Source: SZAS-103 sp043747745 (GTDB lineage Bacteria; Pseudomonadota; Gammaproteobacteria; Xanthomonadales; Xanthomonadaceae). From it: DNA of 50,909 bases. A program made the translations under genes and the position numbers. Location: the NCBI GenBank assembly GCA_043747745.1, contig JAYTOP010000071.1:1-50909 (forward strand), in the 5' to 3' direction. The notes beneath the pieces were generated by a model that was not told where the DNA came from, ran no database searches, and worked only from the letters and a program-made list of their open reading frames with translations. Positions 33,096 to 41,719 of this stretch are shown piece by piece (positions within the stretch are counted from its first letter, which is position 1; every line of letters starts with the position of its first letter).

Positions 33096-34268
33096 TCACG
33101 CGAGCTTCTCCATCGGCAGATTCAGGATGATCGCAAAGCCTTGCCCGCTCGCAGTCGTGATCCGCAGCGTGCCGGCGTGCTGCGACAAGCGCTCGCGCAT
33201 GCCGCGCAAACCGTTGCCCAGCGCGAACTGGTCGGCACCGCGTCCATCGTCGCTGGCATTGACCTCGATGGCGCTGCCCGACTGCTGGAACCGCAGCCAT
33301 AGATGATCGGCCTGCGCATGCCGCACCGCATTGGTGATGATTTCCTGCGCGCAACGCAGCAACACATTGGCGTGCTCGGGATCCTCGATCAGGAACGGCT
33401 GCGGCATCTCCAGATGGATGTCCGGTGCCAGCACGCCCTCGGTCAGGGTGCGCAGCGCGGTGCTCATGTCCACCGCGCCTTCATCGCGGAGCTGGCTGAC
33501 CGCTTCGCGCACATCGGTCAACAACAGCTTGGCGAGCGTGTGCGCCTGGCGTACGTGTTCCTGCACCTTACCTTCGGACAGATGGCTGGCGACTTCGAGA
33601 TTCAGGCTCAGCGCGGTGAGGTGATGGCCCAGCAAGTCGTGCAGGTCGCGTGAAATCCGCATGCGCTCGCTGAGCCGACTGCTTTCGGCGAGCAAGGCGC
33701 GGGTTGCGCGCAGTTCGTTGTTGAGGCGCCGCTGCTCCTCGCGCGCCTGCGCCTGCTGGCGCGCTACCAGGCTGGTCACGAACACGAAACTCGAGTAACC
33801 CACAAACAACATCGATTGCAGGATCGCTTCGCCAAGCTTGAAGCCTTGCCCGGTCGTGAACACGGGAATCAATGCGACGTGTTGCAGCACCAACCACGGG
33901 ATGCCGATGCGCAAGGGCAGCAACCAGGGCAATACCCCGGCCAGCACCAGCAGCAGGATTCCGCCCAGGCCGCTATGGCTGAACTGGCACACCGCGACGG
34001 CCGATGCGGTAAGCATCAGCAACAGCAGGAAGTCGTACCAGCGCGGACGCCGAACGCCCAATGAACGTGTAATCAGCCAGTAGCCAATTCCAAACGCGAC
34101 GTAGGAGATCAGCCACCAGCGCAGGTCCGATTGCGCGGCAAGACGCTCGATGCCTTCCTCGCTCGGAAAATCCGAGGAATTGAGCAGCAGCAGCGGCATG
34201 CTTACCATCGCCCAGGTAAACAGGCCGGTGTAACGCAGGAGCTTGGTATGGCTGACGCGGGCGAACAT
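33096..34268 (-). CDS. DesK-type membrane sensor histidine kinase
   Basis: A 390-residue kinase with about five or six N-terminal membrane helices (residues 10-170), a short coiled coil (170-200), the HPK7-type H-box RDLHDLLGHHL with H210, and an ATPase domain with NAVRHAQ (N-box), DDGRG and GNGLRGMRERL. In B. subtilis DesK senses membrane fluidity; here the signal is unknown. It pairs with the response regulator 73 bases downstream. Confidence 0.92.
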   Translation of the reverse strand: MFARVSHTKLLRYTGLFTWAMVSMPLLLLNSSDFPSEEGIERLAAQSDLRWWLISYVAFGIGYWLITRSLGVRRPRWYDFLLLLMLTASAVAVCQFSHSGLGGILLLVLAGVLPWLLPLRIGIPWLVLQHVALIPVFTTGQGFKLGEAILQSMLFVGYSSFVFVTSLVARQQAQAREEQRRLNNELRATRALLAESSRLSERMRISRDLHDLLGHHLTALSLNLEVASHLSEGKVQEHVRQAHTLAKLLLTDVREAVSQLRDEGAVDMSTALRTLTEGVLAPDIHLEMPQPFLIEDPEHANVLLRCAQEIITNAVRHAQADHLWLRFQQSGSAIEVNASDDGRGADQFALGNGLRGMRERLSQHAGTLRITTASGQGFAIILNLPMEKLA

Positions 34269-34447
34269 GCACCTATCATAGGCGGCAGCGCGCTGTGGTG
34301 TACGGGCCCAAAGTCATGCCCGTCATTGGCCGCCGTGACACGCGACCACAAGATGTTGTGCATCCGACCGGGATGCAATGGCATAATCCGGTATCGGCGG
34401 GGCACGGCATCGGGCGCGTGACCGCCTACATCGGGAGTATGGGCTGC

Positions 34448-35065
34448 ATGACGATGGTCATCCGCGACGTGCGCGCGCACGAGCTGGATTCGGTTCTTGC
34501 CCTGAACAATGCCGCTGGTGCGGGCATCCTGCCGATCGACGCCGACCGGCTGCATTTTTTCTGGCGGCATGCCGCCTATTTCCGGGTCGCCGAAATCGAC
34601 GGCCATCTCGCCGGGTTCCTGATCGCGCTGACGCCGGAAGCGACCTACGACAGCCCCAATTTCTGCTGGTTCCGCAATCGCTATCAGGAATACGTCTACA
34701 TCGACCGCATCGTGGTCGCGAGCGTGCATCGCGGGGCTGGCTTGGGCCGTGTGTTCTACGCCGACGTGCAGAGTTTCGCCGAAGTACGTTCGCCGCTGCT
34801 CGCGTGCGAGGTCTTCGTCGCCAGCGGCCGCAATCCGGCATTGCTGTTCCATGGCAGTTTCGGTTTCCACGAAGTCGGCCAGCAAGTCGTGCCCGGCATC
34901 GATCTGCGCGTCTCGCTGCTGATCAAGAACCTTTGCAGTTGGCCGTGGGTGCGTTCGACCTACCTGGATAGCGATGCGCGCGCTTTGCCCGCACTTGCGT
35001 GGCTGCGTGCACGCGATAGCATCGGCCAGTCCGAAAACGCTCCGCAACGCGCGACGGGTACCTGA
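34448..35065 (+). CDS. GNAT-family acetyltransferase
   Basis: A 205-residue protein. ATG 34448 is chosen because the fold starts at MVIRDVRAHELDSVLALNN and GGGAG lies about 11 bases upstream; further upstream codons are possible. The acetyl-CoA loop is VASVHRGAGLGRVFYADVQ, preceded by the strand VYIDRIVV, and SGRNPALLFHGSFGFHEVG is the motif-B helix. Substrate unknown. Its stop overlaps the minC start (TGATG), so it is the first gene of the min operon, which is not typical of E. coli. Confidence 0.86.
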   Translation: MTMVIRDVRAHELDSVLALNNAAGAGILPIDADRLHFFWRHAAYFRVAEIDGHLAGFLIALTPEATYDSPNFCWFRNRYQEYVYIDRIVVASVHRGAGLGRVFYADVQSFAEVRSPLLACEVFVASGRNPALLFHGSFGFHEVGQQVVPGIDLRVSLLIKNLCSWPWVRSTYLDSDARALPALAWLRARDSIGQSENAPQRATGT

Positions 35066-35841
35066 TGGCCGCCGCCCTCCCCGACTACGAACAGGCCGGC
35101 GAACTCAAGATCGGCCAGGTCGGTATCGCCAACCTGCGCGTGCGCACGCTCGATGTGGCCAAACTCGTTGCCGAGATGCGCGAACGCGTTCAACGCGCGC
35201 CGAAACTCTTCGAGCGCGCCGCAGTCGTCATCGATTTCGGATCCCTGAGCCGCTGCCCCGAAGCAGCCAGCGCGCGCGAACTCGTGCACGGATTGCAGCA
35301 GGCCGGCGTGTTGCCGGTCGCGCTCGCGTTCGGCACCACCGAAGTCGAACTGCTCGCGCGCGAAATCGGACTGCCACTGCTCGCGAAATTCCGTGCGCAG
35401 TACGAACGCGCTGCGGAGGCTGCGGCACCTGCGCCAGCACCCGCAGAACCAGCGCCGGTCGCGCGTGCAGAGCCCGTCGAAGCGGCACCAGCACCCGCTG
35501 CTTCACAGGCTAGCCCGGGGTTGATGCATGTCTTACCGGTGCGTTCGGGCCAGCAGGTGTATGCGCAGAATCGCGACCTGACCGTGTGCGCAATGGTCGG
35601 CGCTGGCGCGGAAGTTATCGCCGATGGCTCGGTGCACATCTACGGACCACTGCGGGGCCGCGCGCTAGCCGGCGCGCTGGGCGATACCAATGCACGCATT
35701 TTCTGCCGCGAATTCCACGCCGAACTGGTCGCGGTAGCCGGGCACTACAAGGTGCTCGACGAAATCCCGGCGACCTTGCACGGCAAGGCCGTGCAGGTCT
35801 GGTTGCAAAACGAGACACTGCGCATCGAGGAACTGACCTGA
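35065..35841 (+). CDS. minC: Septum-site-determining protein MinC
   Basis: A 258-residue FtsZ-inhibitor. The N-terminal domain (1-115) has ANLRVRTLDVAKLVAEM and SAVVIDFGSLS-like core; a Pro/Ala linker follows (112-145). The C-terminal beta-helix begins MHVLPVRSGQQVYAQNRDLTVCAMVGAGAEVIADGSVHIYG and has GRALAGALGDTNARIFCREFHAELVAVAGHYK. Start and stop both overlap neighbouring genes (TGATG at each end). Together with MinD it prevents polar septa. Confidence 0.96.
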   Translation: MAAALPDYEQAGELKIGQVGIANLRVRTLDVAKLVAEMRERVQRAPKLFERAAVVIDFGSLSRCPEAASARELVHGLQQAGVLPVALAFGTTEVELLAREIGLPLLAKFRAQYERAAEAAAPAPAPAEPAPVARAEPVEAAPAPAASQASPGLMHVLPVRSGQQVYAQNRDLTVCAMVGAGAEVIADGSVHIYGPLRGRALAGALGDTNARIFCREFHAELVAVAGHYKVLDEIPATLHGKAVQVWLQNETLRIEELT

Positions 35842-37055
35842 TGACCGCCGACATCGAAACCCCGCTCGCTGAAGCCCCCATTGCGGAAACATCCATCGCA
35901 GAACATCCCGCTCCGTCGATCCAGCAAGCCACAGCTGTGGCGCAAGCGGACGTCCAATCGCCGGATATCGCCGCACCCGACCGATCGCCCACTGCAAGCG
36001 CAGCAGTTGCCACCATCATCGAGATCGTACAACTTGATGCAGTGCAGATTGAGATCGTGCAACTTGAGGTTGTGCAACCCGATGTCATGCAGCCTGATGT
36101 CATGCAACCCGATGTCGTGCAGCCTGATGTCGTGCTGCTCATTGTCACCGAACCCGTGGCCGCGCCACCCGATGTCGAAGTGGCCGCTGTCGTACCAACC
36201 GCACCCATCACCAACATCGTCGCAGTCACACCGGAGCGCAAGAACTTGGCCGAAGTCATCGTCGTCACATCCGGCAAGGGCGGTGTGGGTAAGACCACCA
36301 CCAGCGCCAGCCTCGCCTGCGGGCTCGCGCGCTACGGCAAGAAGGTCGCGGTCATCGACTTCGACGTCGGCCTGCGCAACCTCGATCTCATCATGGGTTG
36401 CGAGCGTCGCGTGGTCTACGACTTCGTCAACGTCATCAATGGCGAATGCAACCTGCGCCAGGCGCTGATCAAGGACAAGCGCTTCGAGAACCTGTTCGTG
36501 CTCGCCGCGTCGCAGACCCGCGACAAGGACGCGCTGACCAAGGAAGGCGTCGAGAAAGTCCTCACCGACCTCGGCGACGACGGCTTCGAATACATCGTCT
36601 GCGATTCGCCGGCCGGCATCGAGAAAGGCGCATTCCTCGCGATGTATTTCGCCGACCGCGCGGTCGTCGTGGTGAATCCGGAAGTGAGCTCGGTGCGCGA
36701 TTCGGACCGCATCCTCGGCCTGCTGGCGAGCAAGACCCGTCGCGCCGAACGCGGCGAGCGCGTCAAGGAACACCTGCTGCTCACGCGCTACAGCCCGAAG
36801 CGCGTCGAAAGCGGCGACATGCTGTCGATCAAGGACGTACAGGAAATCCTCGGCCTCGATGTGGTCGGCGTGATCCCGGAAGCGCCCGAAGTGCTGCAAT
36901 CGTCGAACTCCGGCGAGCCCGTCATCCTCGACATGAATTCGCAGGCCGGCCAGGCCTACGATGATGCCGTCGCGCGACTGCTCGGAGAGAAACGGACGTT
37001 GCGGTTCACCACGGTCGAGAAGAAAGGATTCTTCTCCAAACTGTTCGGAGGCTGA
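35841..37055 (+). CDS. minD: Septum-site-determining ATPase MinD with N-terminal extension
   Basis: The frame encodes 404 residues. Residues 136-404 are a complete MinD (269 residues): TSGKGGVGKTTT (deviant Walker A), DFDVGLRNLDLIMG, and a C-terminal amphipathic membrane-targeting helix ending KKGFFSKLFGG. The first 135 residues are an Ala/Pro/Glu-rich extension with seven VQ[LP][DE]x pentapeptides. The start ATG overlaps the minC stop (TGATG), supporting translation of the extension, but an internal TTG at 36246 with its own GGAG would give exactly the canonical protein. Which is used, or both, is open. MinD recruits MinC to the membrane and is displaced by MinE. Confidence 0.93.
   Translation: MTADIETPLAEAPIAETSIAEHPAPSIQQATAVAQADVQSPDIAAPDRSPTASAAVATIIEIVQLDAVQIEIVQLEVVQPDVMQPDVMQPDVVQPDVVLLIVTEPVAAPPDVEVAAVVPTAPITNIVAVTPERKNLAEVIVVTSGKGGVGKTTTSASLACGLARYGKKVAVIDFDVGLRNLDLIMGCERRVVYDFVNVINGECNLRQALIKDKRFENLFVLAASQTRDKDALTKEGVEKVLTDLGDDGFEYIVCDSPAGIEKGAFLAMYFADRAVVVVNPEVSSVRDSDRILGLLASKTRRAERGERVKEHLLLTRYSPKRVESGDMLSIKDVQEILGLDVVGVIPEAPEVLQSSNSGEPVILDMNSQAGQAYDDAVARLLGEKRTLRFTTVEKKGFFSKLFGG
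36027..36131 (+). repeat. Seven 15-bp tandem units in the 5' part of minD
   Basis: Seven units in perfect register, each starting GT/AT-G/A-CA and ending near GATGTC, encode repeated VQ[LP][DE]x pentapeptides. The last four units (36072-36131) alternate almost exactly between GTGCAACCCGATGTC-like and ATGCAGCCTGATGTC-like forms. An eighth degenerate unit follows. The unit length keeps the frame, so copy number could vary. Confidence 0.9.
36233..36248 (+). promoter_or_regulatory. minD: Internal ribosome-binding site and TTG start for canonical MinD
   Basis: GGAG at 36233-36236 is followed 9 bases later by TTG at 36246-36248. Translation from this TTG gives MAEVIVVTSGKGGVGKTT, matching the usual start and length (269 residues) of MinD. 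It is in frame with the upstream ATG at 35841. Confidence 0.6.
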
Positions 37056-37057
37056 GC

Positions 37058-37339
37058 ATGGGACTCTTCGATTTCCTGCGTTCCAAGCCGAAACACACCG
37101 CCTCGATCGCCAAGGAGCGCCTGCGAATCATCGTCGCGCAGGAACGCACTGCGCGCGGTACGCCCGATTATTTGCCGATGCTGCGACGCGAATTGCTGGA
37201 AGTGATCCGCAAGTACGTCAATGTGGATTTCGAGGCGGTCAAGGTCGATCTGATCAAGGAAGGCGATCACGACGTGCTGGATATCTCGGTATCGCTGCCG
37301 GACAAGAGCGACATGAACGCTGTCGCTGCAACTGGGTGA
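37058..37339 (+). CDS. minE: Cell division topological specificity factor MinE
   Basis: A 93-residue protein. The N-terminal MGLFDFLRS amphipathic helix, AKERLRIIVAQERT (anti-MinCD segment, about 20-33) and the topological-specificity domain with DYLPMLRRELLEVIRKYV are all present. It starts two bases after the minD stop. It displaces MinD from the membrane and drives pole-to-pole oscillation. Confidence 0.96.
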   Translation: MGLFDFLRSKPKHTASIAKERLRIIVAQERTARGTPDYLPMLRRELLEVIRKYVNVDFEAVKVDLIKEGDHDVLDISVSLPDKSDMNAVAATG

Positions 37340-37455
37340 GCCGGAGAAGGCGAAGCACTGCTTGGTCCCGGTGAACACCATCGCATGGAGGTGGTGGCCG
37401 GAAGGCAACGCAAGGATGCCTACTTGCTGTACTCAGAGCCGAAGCACTGCATTTC

Positions 37456-37935
37456 ATGCTGACCCTCGCCGACATCGGGTTCACCGCGCCCTCTGCATTG
37501 CTCGCACGCTACGGACTGCGCCTGCAGCGTGTCGCCGATGGCGCGCCGATCCCAGGCAGCTACTGGGGCGAGCCGGAGGCCGGATTGATCGGCGACTGCG
37601 TGTACGCGCGCGGCGACACGCCGGTGCATTCGATGTTGCACGAAACTGCGCACATGATCGTCATGCCGACAGAACGTCGCGCCGCGATCCATACCGATGC
37701 CAGCGATTCGGTCGCCGAAGAAGATGCGGCTTGCGCGTTGCAAATCCTGCTCGCCGATGCATGGCCGAACGTCAGCAGCGCACGCTTGATGGACGACATG
37801 GACGCGTGGGGCTATACGTTCCGGCTCGGCTCGGCGCGCGCATGGTTTGAGCACGATGCAGAAGACGCGTTCGCGTTCCTTCTCGAGCGCGGTCTCGTGG
37901 ACGCGCAACACTTGCTGCGGCAACCGCATTCGTGA
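37456..37935 (+). CDS. Small HEXXH-motif putative metalloprotein
   Basis: A 159-residue protein with LHETAHMIVM (H62, E63, H66), the HEXXH zinc motif, in a helix; AEEDAACALQIL about 20 residues later may supply a third ligand (Glu about 88-89). There is no signal peptide. The protein is shorter than known gluzincins and I do not recognise a characterised family. It follows minE at 116 bases on the same strand and could be in the same transcript. Peptidase activity is only inferred from the motif. Confidence 0.68.
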   Translation: MLTLADIGFTAPSALLARYGLRLQRVADGAPIPGSYWGEPEAGLIGDCVYARGDTPVHSMLHETAHMIVMPTERRAAIHTDASDSVAEEDAACALQILLADAWPNVSSARLMDDMDAWGYTFRLGSARAWFEHDAEDAFAFLLERGLVDAQHLLRQPHS

Positions 37936-38072
37936 CGGAGATCGCCTCCGCAGAATGCGTGTCGCACGTCACGCCTGAATTGTGCCACGCATCACACTTC
38001 CCTTGACCAACGCGGACGACACTGCGCGTGCTTGCCCGTGTGTCCTTCCGCATCCTTCCCCCGGGGTGATCC

Positions 38073-40280
38073 ATGAATACGAACCATATCCAGCGCATGC
38101 GTTGCGTCGCTTTCGCTATCTCGTCCCTGCTGATGGCCTCGGCCCAGGCCGACAACGCAGCGGTCACCGTCAACGTCGATGCCAACGCAGGCAAGCATCC
38201 GATCAGTCCCTACATCTATGGCGTCGCGCCCCCAGGCAATGGCAGCAACGCCGCCACCTTGAACGATCTCAACACGCCGCTCAATCGCTACGGCGGCAAC
38301 ACGAGTTCGAGCTACAACTGGCAATTGAATGCGTCCAACCACGCAAACGACTGGTACTTCGAAAGCATCGGCGAGAACAGTGCGACGGCCGGCGAACTCG
38401 GCGACAGCTTCATCTCGGTCAGTCGCGCGGGCAATGCGCAGCCGATGATCACGATCCCGATGCTCGACTGGGTCGCGAAGGTCGGCACCGGTCGCAACAA
38501 GCTGGCGAGCTTCTCGCAGGCCAAATATGGCGCGCAGCAGGATGCTGATTGGCAATGGTTTTCGGATGCCGGCAATGGGGTTCTCAGCAGCGGCCAGAAT
38601 GTCAGCGGCAACGATCCCAACGATTCCAGCGTGCCGTCCAGCGCCACAACGCAGAAATCGTGGGTGCAGCACCTCGTGTCGAAGTGGGGCCTCGCGGCAA
38701 GCAACGGCCTGAAGTTCTACATCCTCGACAACGAACACAGCATCTGGCAAGGCACGCACCGCGACGTGCATCCGGTCGGCCCGACCGAAGGGGAAATCCG
38801 CCAGAAGATGATCGACTTCAGCAACATGATCAAATCGGTCGATGCAGGTGCGGCTGTCGTCGGTCCCGAGGAATGGGGCTGGAGCGGCTATTTCTATTCG
38901 GGTGCCGACCAGCAGTACGGCGCTGCGCACGGCTGGAATGGGGTCTATCCCGACCGGCAGGCGAACGGCAACATGGATTACATGCCATGGTTGCTCGACC
39001 AGTTGCATAAATACGACGTCGCAAACGGCAAGCACGTTCTCGACGTGTTTTCGTTGCACATCTACCCGCAGAGCGGCGAATTCAGCGACGACGTCTCGAG
39101 CGCGATGCAAGCCTTGCGCAACAAGTCCACGCGTTCGTTGTGGGATCCGAACTATGTCGATGTGAGCTGGATCGGCGACAAGGTCTATCTGATCCCGCGC
39201 ATGAAGAGTTGGGTCGCGACCTACTATCCGGGACTCAAGACCGCGATCACCGAGTACAACTGGGGTGCCGAGGGGAATATCAACGGCGCGACCGCGCAAG
39301 CCGATATCTACGGCATCTTCGGCCGCGAAGGTCTCGATTACGCCACGCGCTGGACCACGCCAGACCCATCAACGCCGACCTACAAGGCAATGAAGATGTA
39401 CCGAAACTACGACGGCAGCAAGTCGGGTTTCGGCGACACATCGGTCTCGGCGACAGCACCCAACCCCGATAAACTTTCAGCGTTCGCGGCGACGCGCAGT
39501 TCCGACGGCGCGCTGACCGTGATGGTGATCTCGAAGGTGGCAGGCAATACGCCAGTGACCGTGCATCTTGCGAACTTCGTCGCAGCCGCGAAGGCCCATG
39601 CCTGGCAACTGACGTCCGCGAATGCGATCGCCCAGATCGCGGATGCACCGATCGCCTCAGGCAATCTCACGACCACGGTGCCGGCGCAAAGCATCACCTT
39701 GTTCGTCGTCCCGGCGACTGGTGGATCCAACCTCCCACCGACCGCCGCCGCAAAAGCGACTCCGACAGGCGGCATCGCACCGCTCGCGGTCAAATTTGTT
39801 TCAACGGGATCGACCGACAGCGACGGCAGCATCGCGTCGTACGCATGGACCTTCGGCGATGGCGCGACCAGTGCCATCGCCAACCCCAGTCACACCTATA
39901 CCGTGGTCGGCAATTACAGCCCGAAGCTGACCGTCACCGACAACCTCGGCGCAACCGCCAGCAAGACCATCGCGGTCGTCATCACCAACGGTTCCGGCCC
40001 GCTCACCGCACCATCCGGCGCCGTGGTGCAGATCGCGGCCGGCGGCAAGATCACCGTGTCGTGGCTGGACAACTCGAACAACGAGCAAGGCTTCGCGATC
40101 GAACGCGCGACATCACCATCGACGACCTATGCCGAAGTAGGGCGCGTGACTGCGAACACGATCCACTTCATCCAGACCGGCGTCGTCACGGGCACCTATC
40201 TCTATCGCGTGCGCGCCTACAACACGACCACCGGGCTGTATTCCGCCTACTCCAACGTGGTGATCGCGAAGGTCAGATAG
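38073..40280 (+). CDS. Secreted GH44 endoglucanase with PKD and FN3 modules
   Basis: A 735-residue exported enzyme; signal peptide cleavage after SAQA-D. Residues about 28-545 match glycoside hydrolase family 44: ISPYIYGVAP, PLNRYGGNTSSSYNW, LDNEHSIW (general acid E221) and ITEYNWG (nucleophile E394). A PKD domain (about 553-640, SYAWTFGDGATSAIANPSHTY) and an FN3-like domain (about 645-735, ITVSWLDNSNNEQGFAIER) follow. The enzyme should cleave beta-glucans such as xyloglucan or cellulose outside the cell. The N-E-H (not N-E-P) after the acid is a family variant. Confidence 0.9.
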   Translation: MNTNHIQRMRCVAFAISSLLMASAQADNAAVTVNVDANAGKHPISPYIYGVAPPGNGSNAATLNDLNTPLNRYGGNTSSSYNWQLNASNHANDWYFESIGENSATAGELGDSFISVSRAGNAQPMITIPMLDWVAKVGTGRNKLASFSQAKYGAQQDADWQWFSDAGNGVLSSGQNVSGNDPNDSSVPSSATTQKSWVQHLVSKWGLAASNGLKFYILDNEHSIWQGTHRDVHPVGPTEGEIRQKMIDFSNMIKSVDAGAAVVGPEEWGWSGYFYSGADQQYGAAHGWNGVYPDRQANGNMDYMPWLLDQLHKYDVANGKHVLDVFSLHIYPQSGEFSDDVSSAMQALRNKSTRSLWDPNYVDVSWIGDKVYLIPRMKSWVATYYPGLKTAITEYNWGAEGNINGATAQADIYGIFGREGLDYATRWTTPDPSTPTYKAMKMYRNYDGSKSGFGDTSVSATAPNPDKLSAFAATRSSDGALTVMVISKVAGNTPVTVHLANFVAAAKAHAWQLTSANAIAQIADAPIASGNLTTTVPAQSITLFVVPATGGSNLPPTAAAKATPTGGIAPLAVKFVSTGSTDSDGSIASYAWTFGDGATSAIANPSHTYTVVGNYSPKLTVTDNLGATASKTIAVVITNGSGPLTAPSGAVVQIAAGGKITVSWLDNSNNEQGFAIERATSPSTTYAEVGRVTANTIHFIQTGVVTGTYLYRVRAYNTTTGLYSAYSNVVIAKVR

Positions 40281-40555
40281 CCAACGGGCTTGCCCAGCGG
40301 CGTCGCACCGCTGGACTTCGCAAGCTTCCTGAGCATGCGCTCGTATTCAACCGAGCGCGGGCGCTGCCCGGTTGCGTTCGCACTCCGGCGTCGGATTTGC
40401 CAATACGATTGGAAGCTGAATCGCCCGGGTTTCCGCAGATACGGCCGCTCCCATACAGTGAACCGGATCCCTTTCTTGCGCATCGGCGGGGCCACACTGA
40501 AACTCGACGAGGCCTCGTCATGCATTGACGGCATCGTACCCTGATCGAGGTCAGC

Positions 40556-41695
40556 ATGTCGTTCTCATTGTTTTCCATCGATGACCACGTGCTGGCAACA
40601 CGGCTGAAGTGCCAACTGATGGGCTTCGTGTCCTACCTGATGTTCCTGGTGCCGTTGGTGTATTCGGTCCAGCAGGGTTGGGTGCGGTTCGGCTATGCGG
40701 GGCTGGCGCTGTTCCTTGCCCTTGCGATGGCGATCAACGTCGGCTTCTTCATCGCGATCCGCAGCGGTTTCACCCAACGCTACACCGATCCGAGTCTCAT
40801 GCTGGCGCAGATCTGCATTGCTGGATTGCTGGATTGCTGGCGCTGGTGATCGGCTACTACGTCGTCGATGAAGCGATGGTCATCGTCCTGATGCTGTTCT
40901 TCACGGCGTTTTTCTTCGGCATTTTCAGTTTCAGTACGCGCCAGTGTCTGTTGCTGACCTGCGCGGCCGCGCTGGGCTACGGCATCATGCTGCTGCTCAA
41001 GTACCCTGCCCCCCCTGCGCAGTGGCGCTGCGTTTCGCCTGGAACTGCTGCACTTCACGATCCTGATGATGGTCCTGCTGTGGATGTCGCTGCTCGGCGG
41101 TTACATCGCCGGGCTGCGGTCGACGCTCGCACACAAGAAGGATGCCCTCGCCACCGCGCTCGCGCGGCTGAAGGAACTGGCAAGTCGCGATGAACTCACG
41201 GGCCTGCACAACCGCCGACACCTGATGGAAGCGCTGGAACAACAACAGGAGCGTGCGAGACGTCATGGCGAGCCGTTCGCGTTGTGCATCCTGGACATCG
41301 ACCTGTTCAAGCGCATCAACGACACCCATGGGCATGGCGTTGGCGATGAAGCATTGCGGGGATTTTCCGAACGCGTCCGCTCCCACATGCGGCGCATGGA
41401 CGTGGTCGGCCGCGCTGAAATCGACAGCACGTTCGGACGTTATGGAGGAGAGGAATTCCTGTTGCTGCGACCGTATGCCGAAGGTCCTGGTGCACGCACC
41501 TGTGTCGAGCGCCTGCGCACCGCGATGCATGCAACTGCGTTCCAGACGACTGCCGGTGCACTGACGATCACTTTCTCGGCAGGCGTGGCGCAATACCGGC
41601 CCAGCGAATCGATTGCCGAAGTGATCAACCGCGCCGACGAGGCGCTGTATCCCGCCAAGACCTCCGGACGCGATCGTGTGGAATGCGCTGACTGA
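40556..41695 (+). pseudogene. Membrane diguanylate cyclase (GGDEF) gene with two frameshifts
   Basis: Coding runs in three frames. From ATG 40556 four to five membrane helices are encoded up to IAGLL; an 8-bp triplication (ATTGCTGG x3 at 40816-40839) breaks the frame. The second frame continues (LALVIGYYVVDEAMVIVLML) until a run of seven C at 41009-41015. The third encodes the GGDEF domain: DELTGLHNRRHLMEAL, DLFKRINDTHGHGVGD, FGRYGGEEFLLL. Deleting one 8-bp unit and one C gives a single intact frame. As written no functional cyclase is made. Confidence 0.85.
40816..40839. repeat. 8-bp unit ATTGCTGG in three tandem copies
   Basis: Exact copies at 40816, 40824 and 40832. With two copies the reading frame of the diguanylate cyclase stays open; with three it runs into a stop (CWRW-stop). 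Confidence 0.92.
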
Positions 41696-41719
41696 TCCTG
41701 CTTCCGCCTGCATTCGTGG

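Noticed and set aside
36066..36131. CRISPR array
   Set aside because: The repeat units are 15 bp and contiguous with no spacers, in frame in a coding region. No repeat-spacer array is seen anywhere in the window.
35745..36899. 384-residue minus-strand frame opposite minC and minD
   Set aside because: Composition of Asp/His/Val shadow type, opposite highly conserved MinD motifs.
40290..40544. 84-residue plus-strand frame between GH44 and the GGDEF gene
   Set aside because: No ribosome-binding site, no protein-like pattern; the 275-bp gap is treated as intergenic.
41009..41015. C7 tract as a definite natural mutation
   Set aside because: Homopolymers are frequent sequencing-error sites; it is recorded only as one of two breaks to be checked in reads.
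40556..41695. Programmed frameshifting in the GGDEF gene
   Set aside because: Two shifts at a repeat and a C7 tract with no stimulatory context fit mutation or sequencing error better; the membrane and GGDEF parts would need both shifts.
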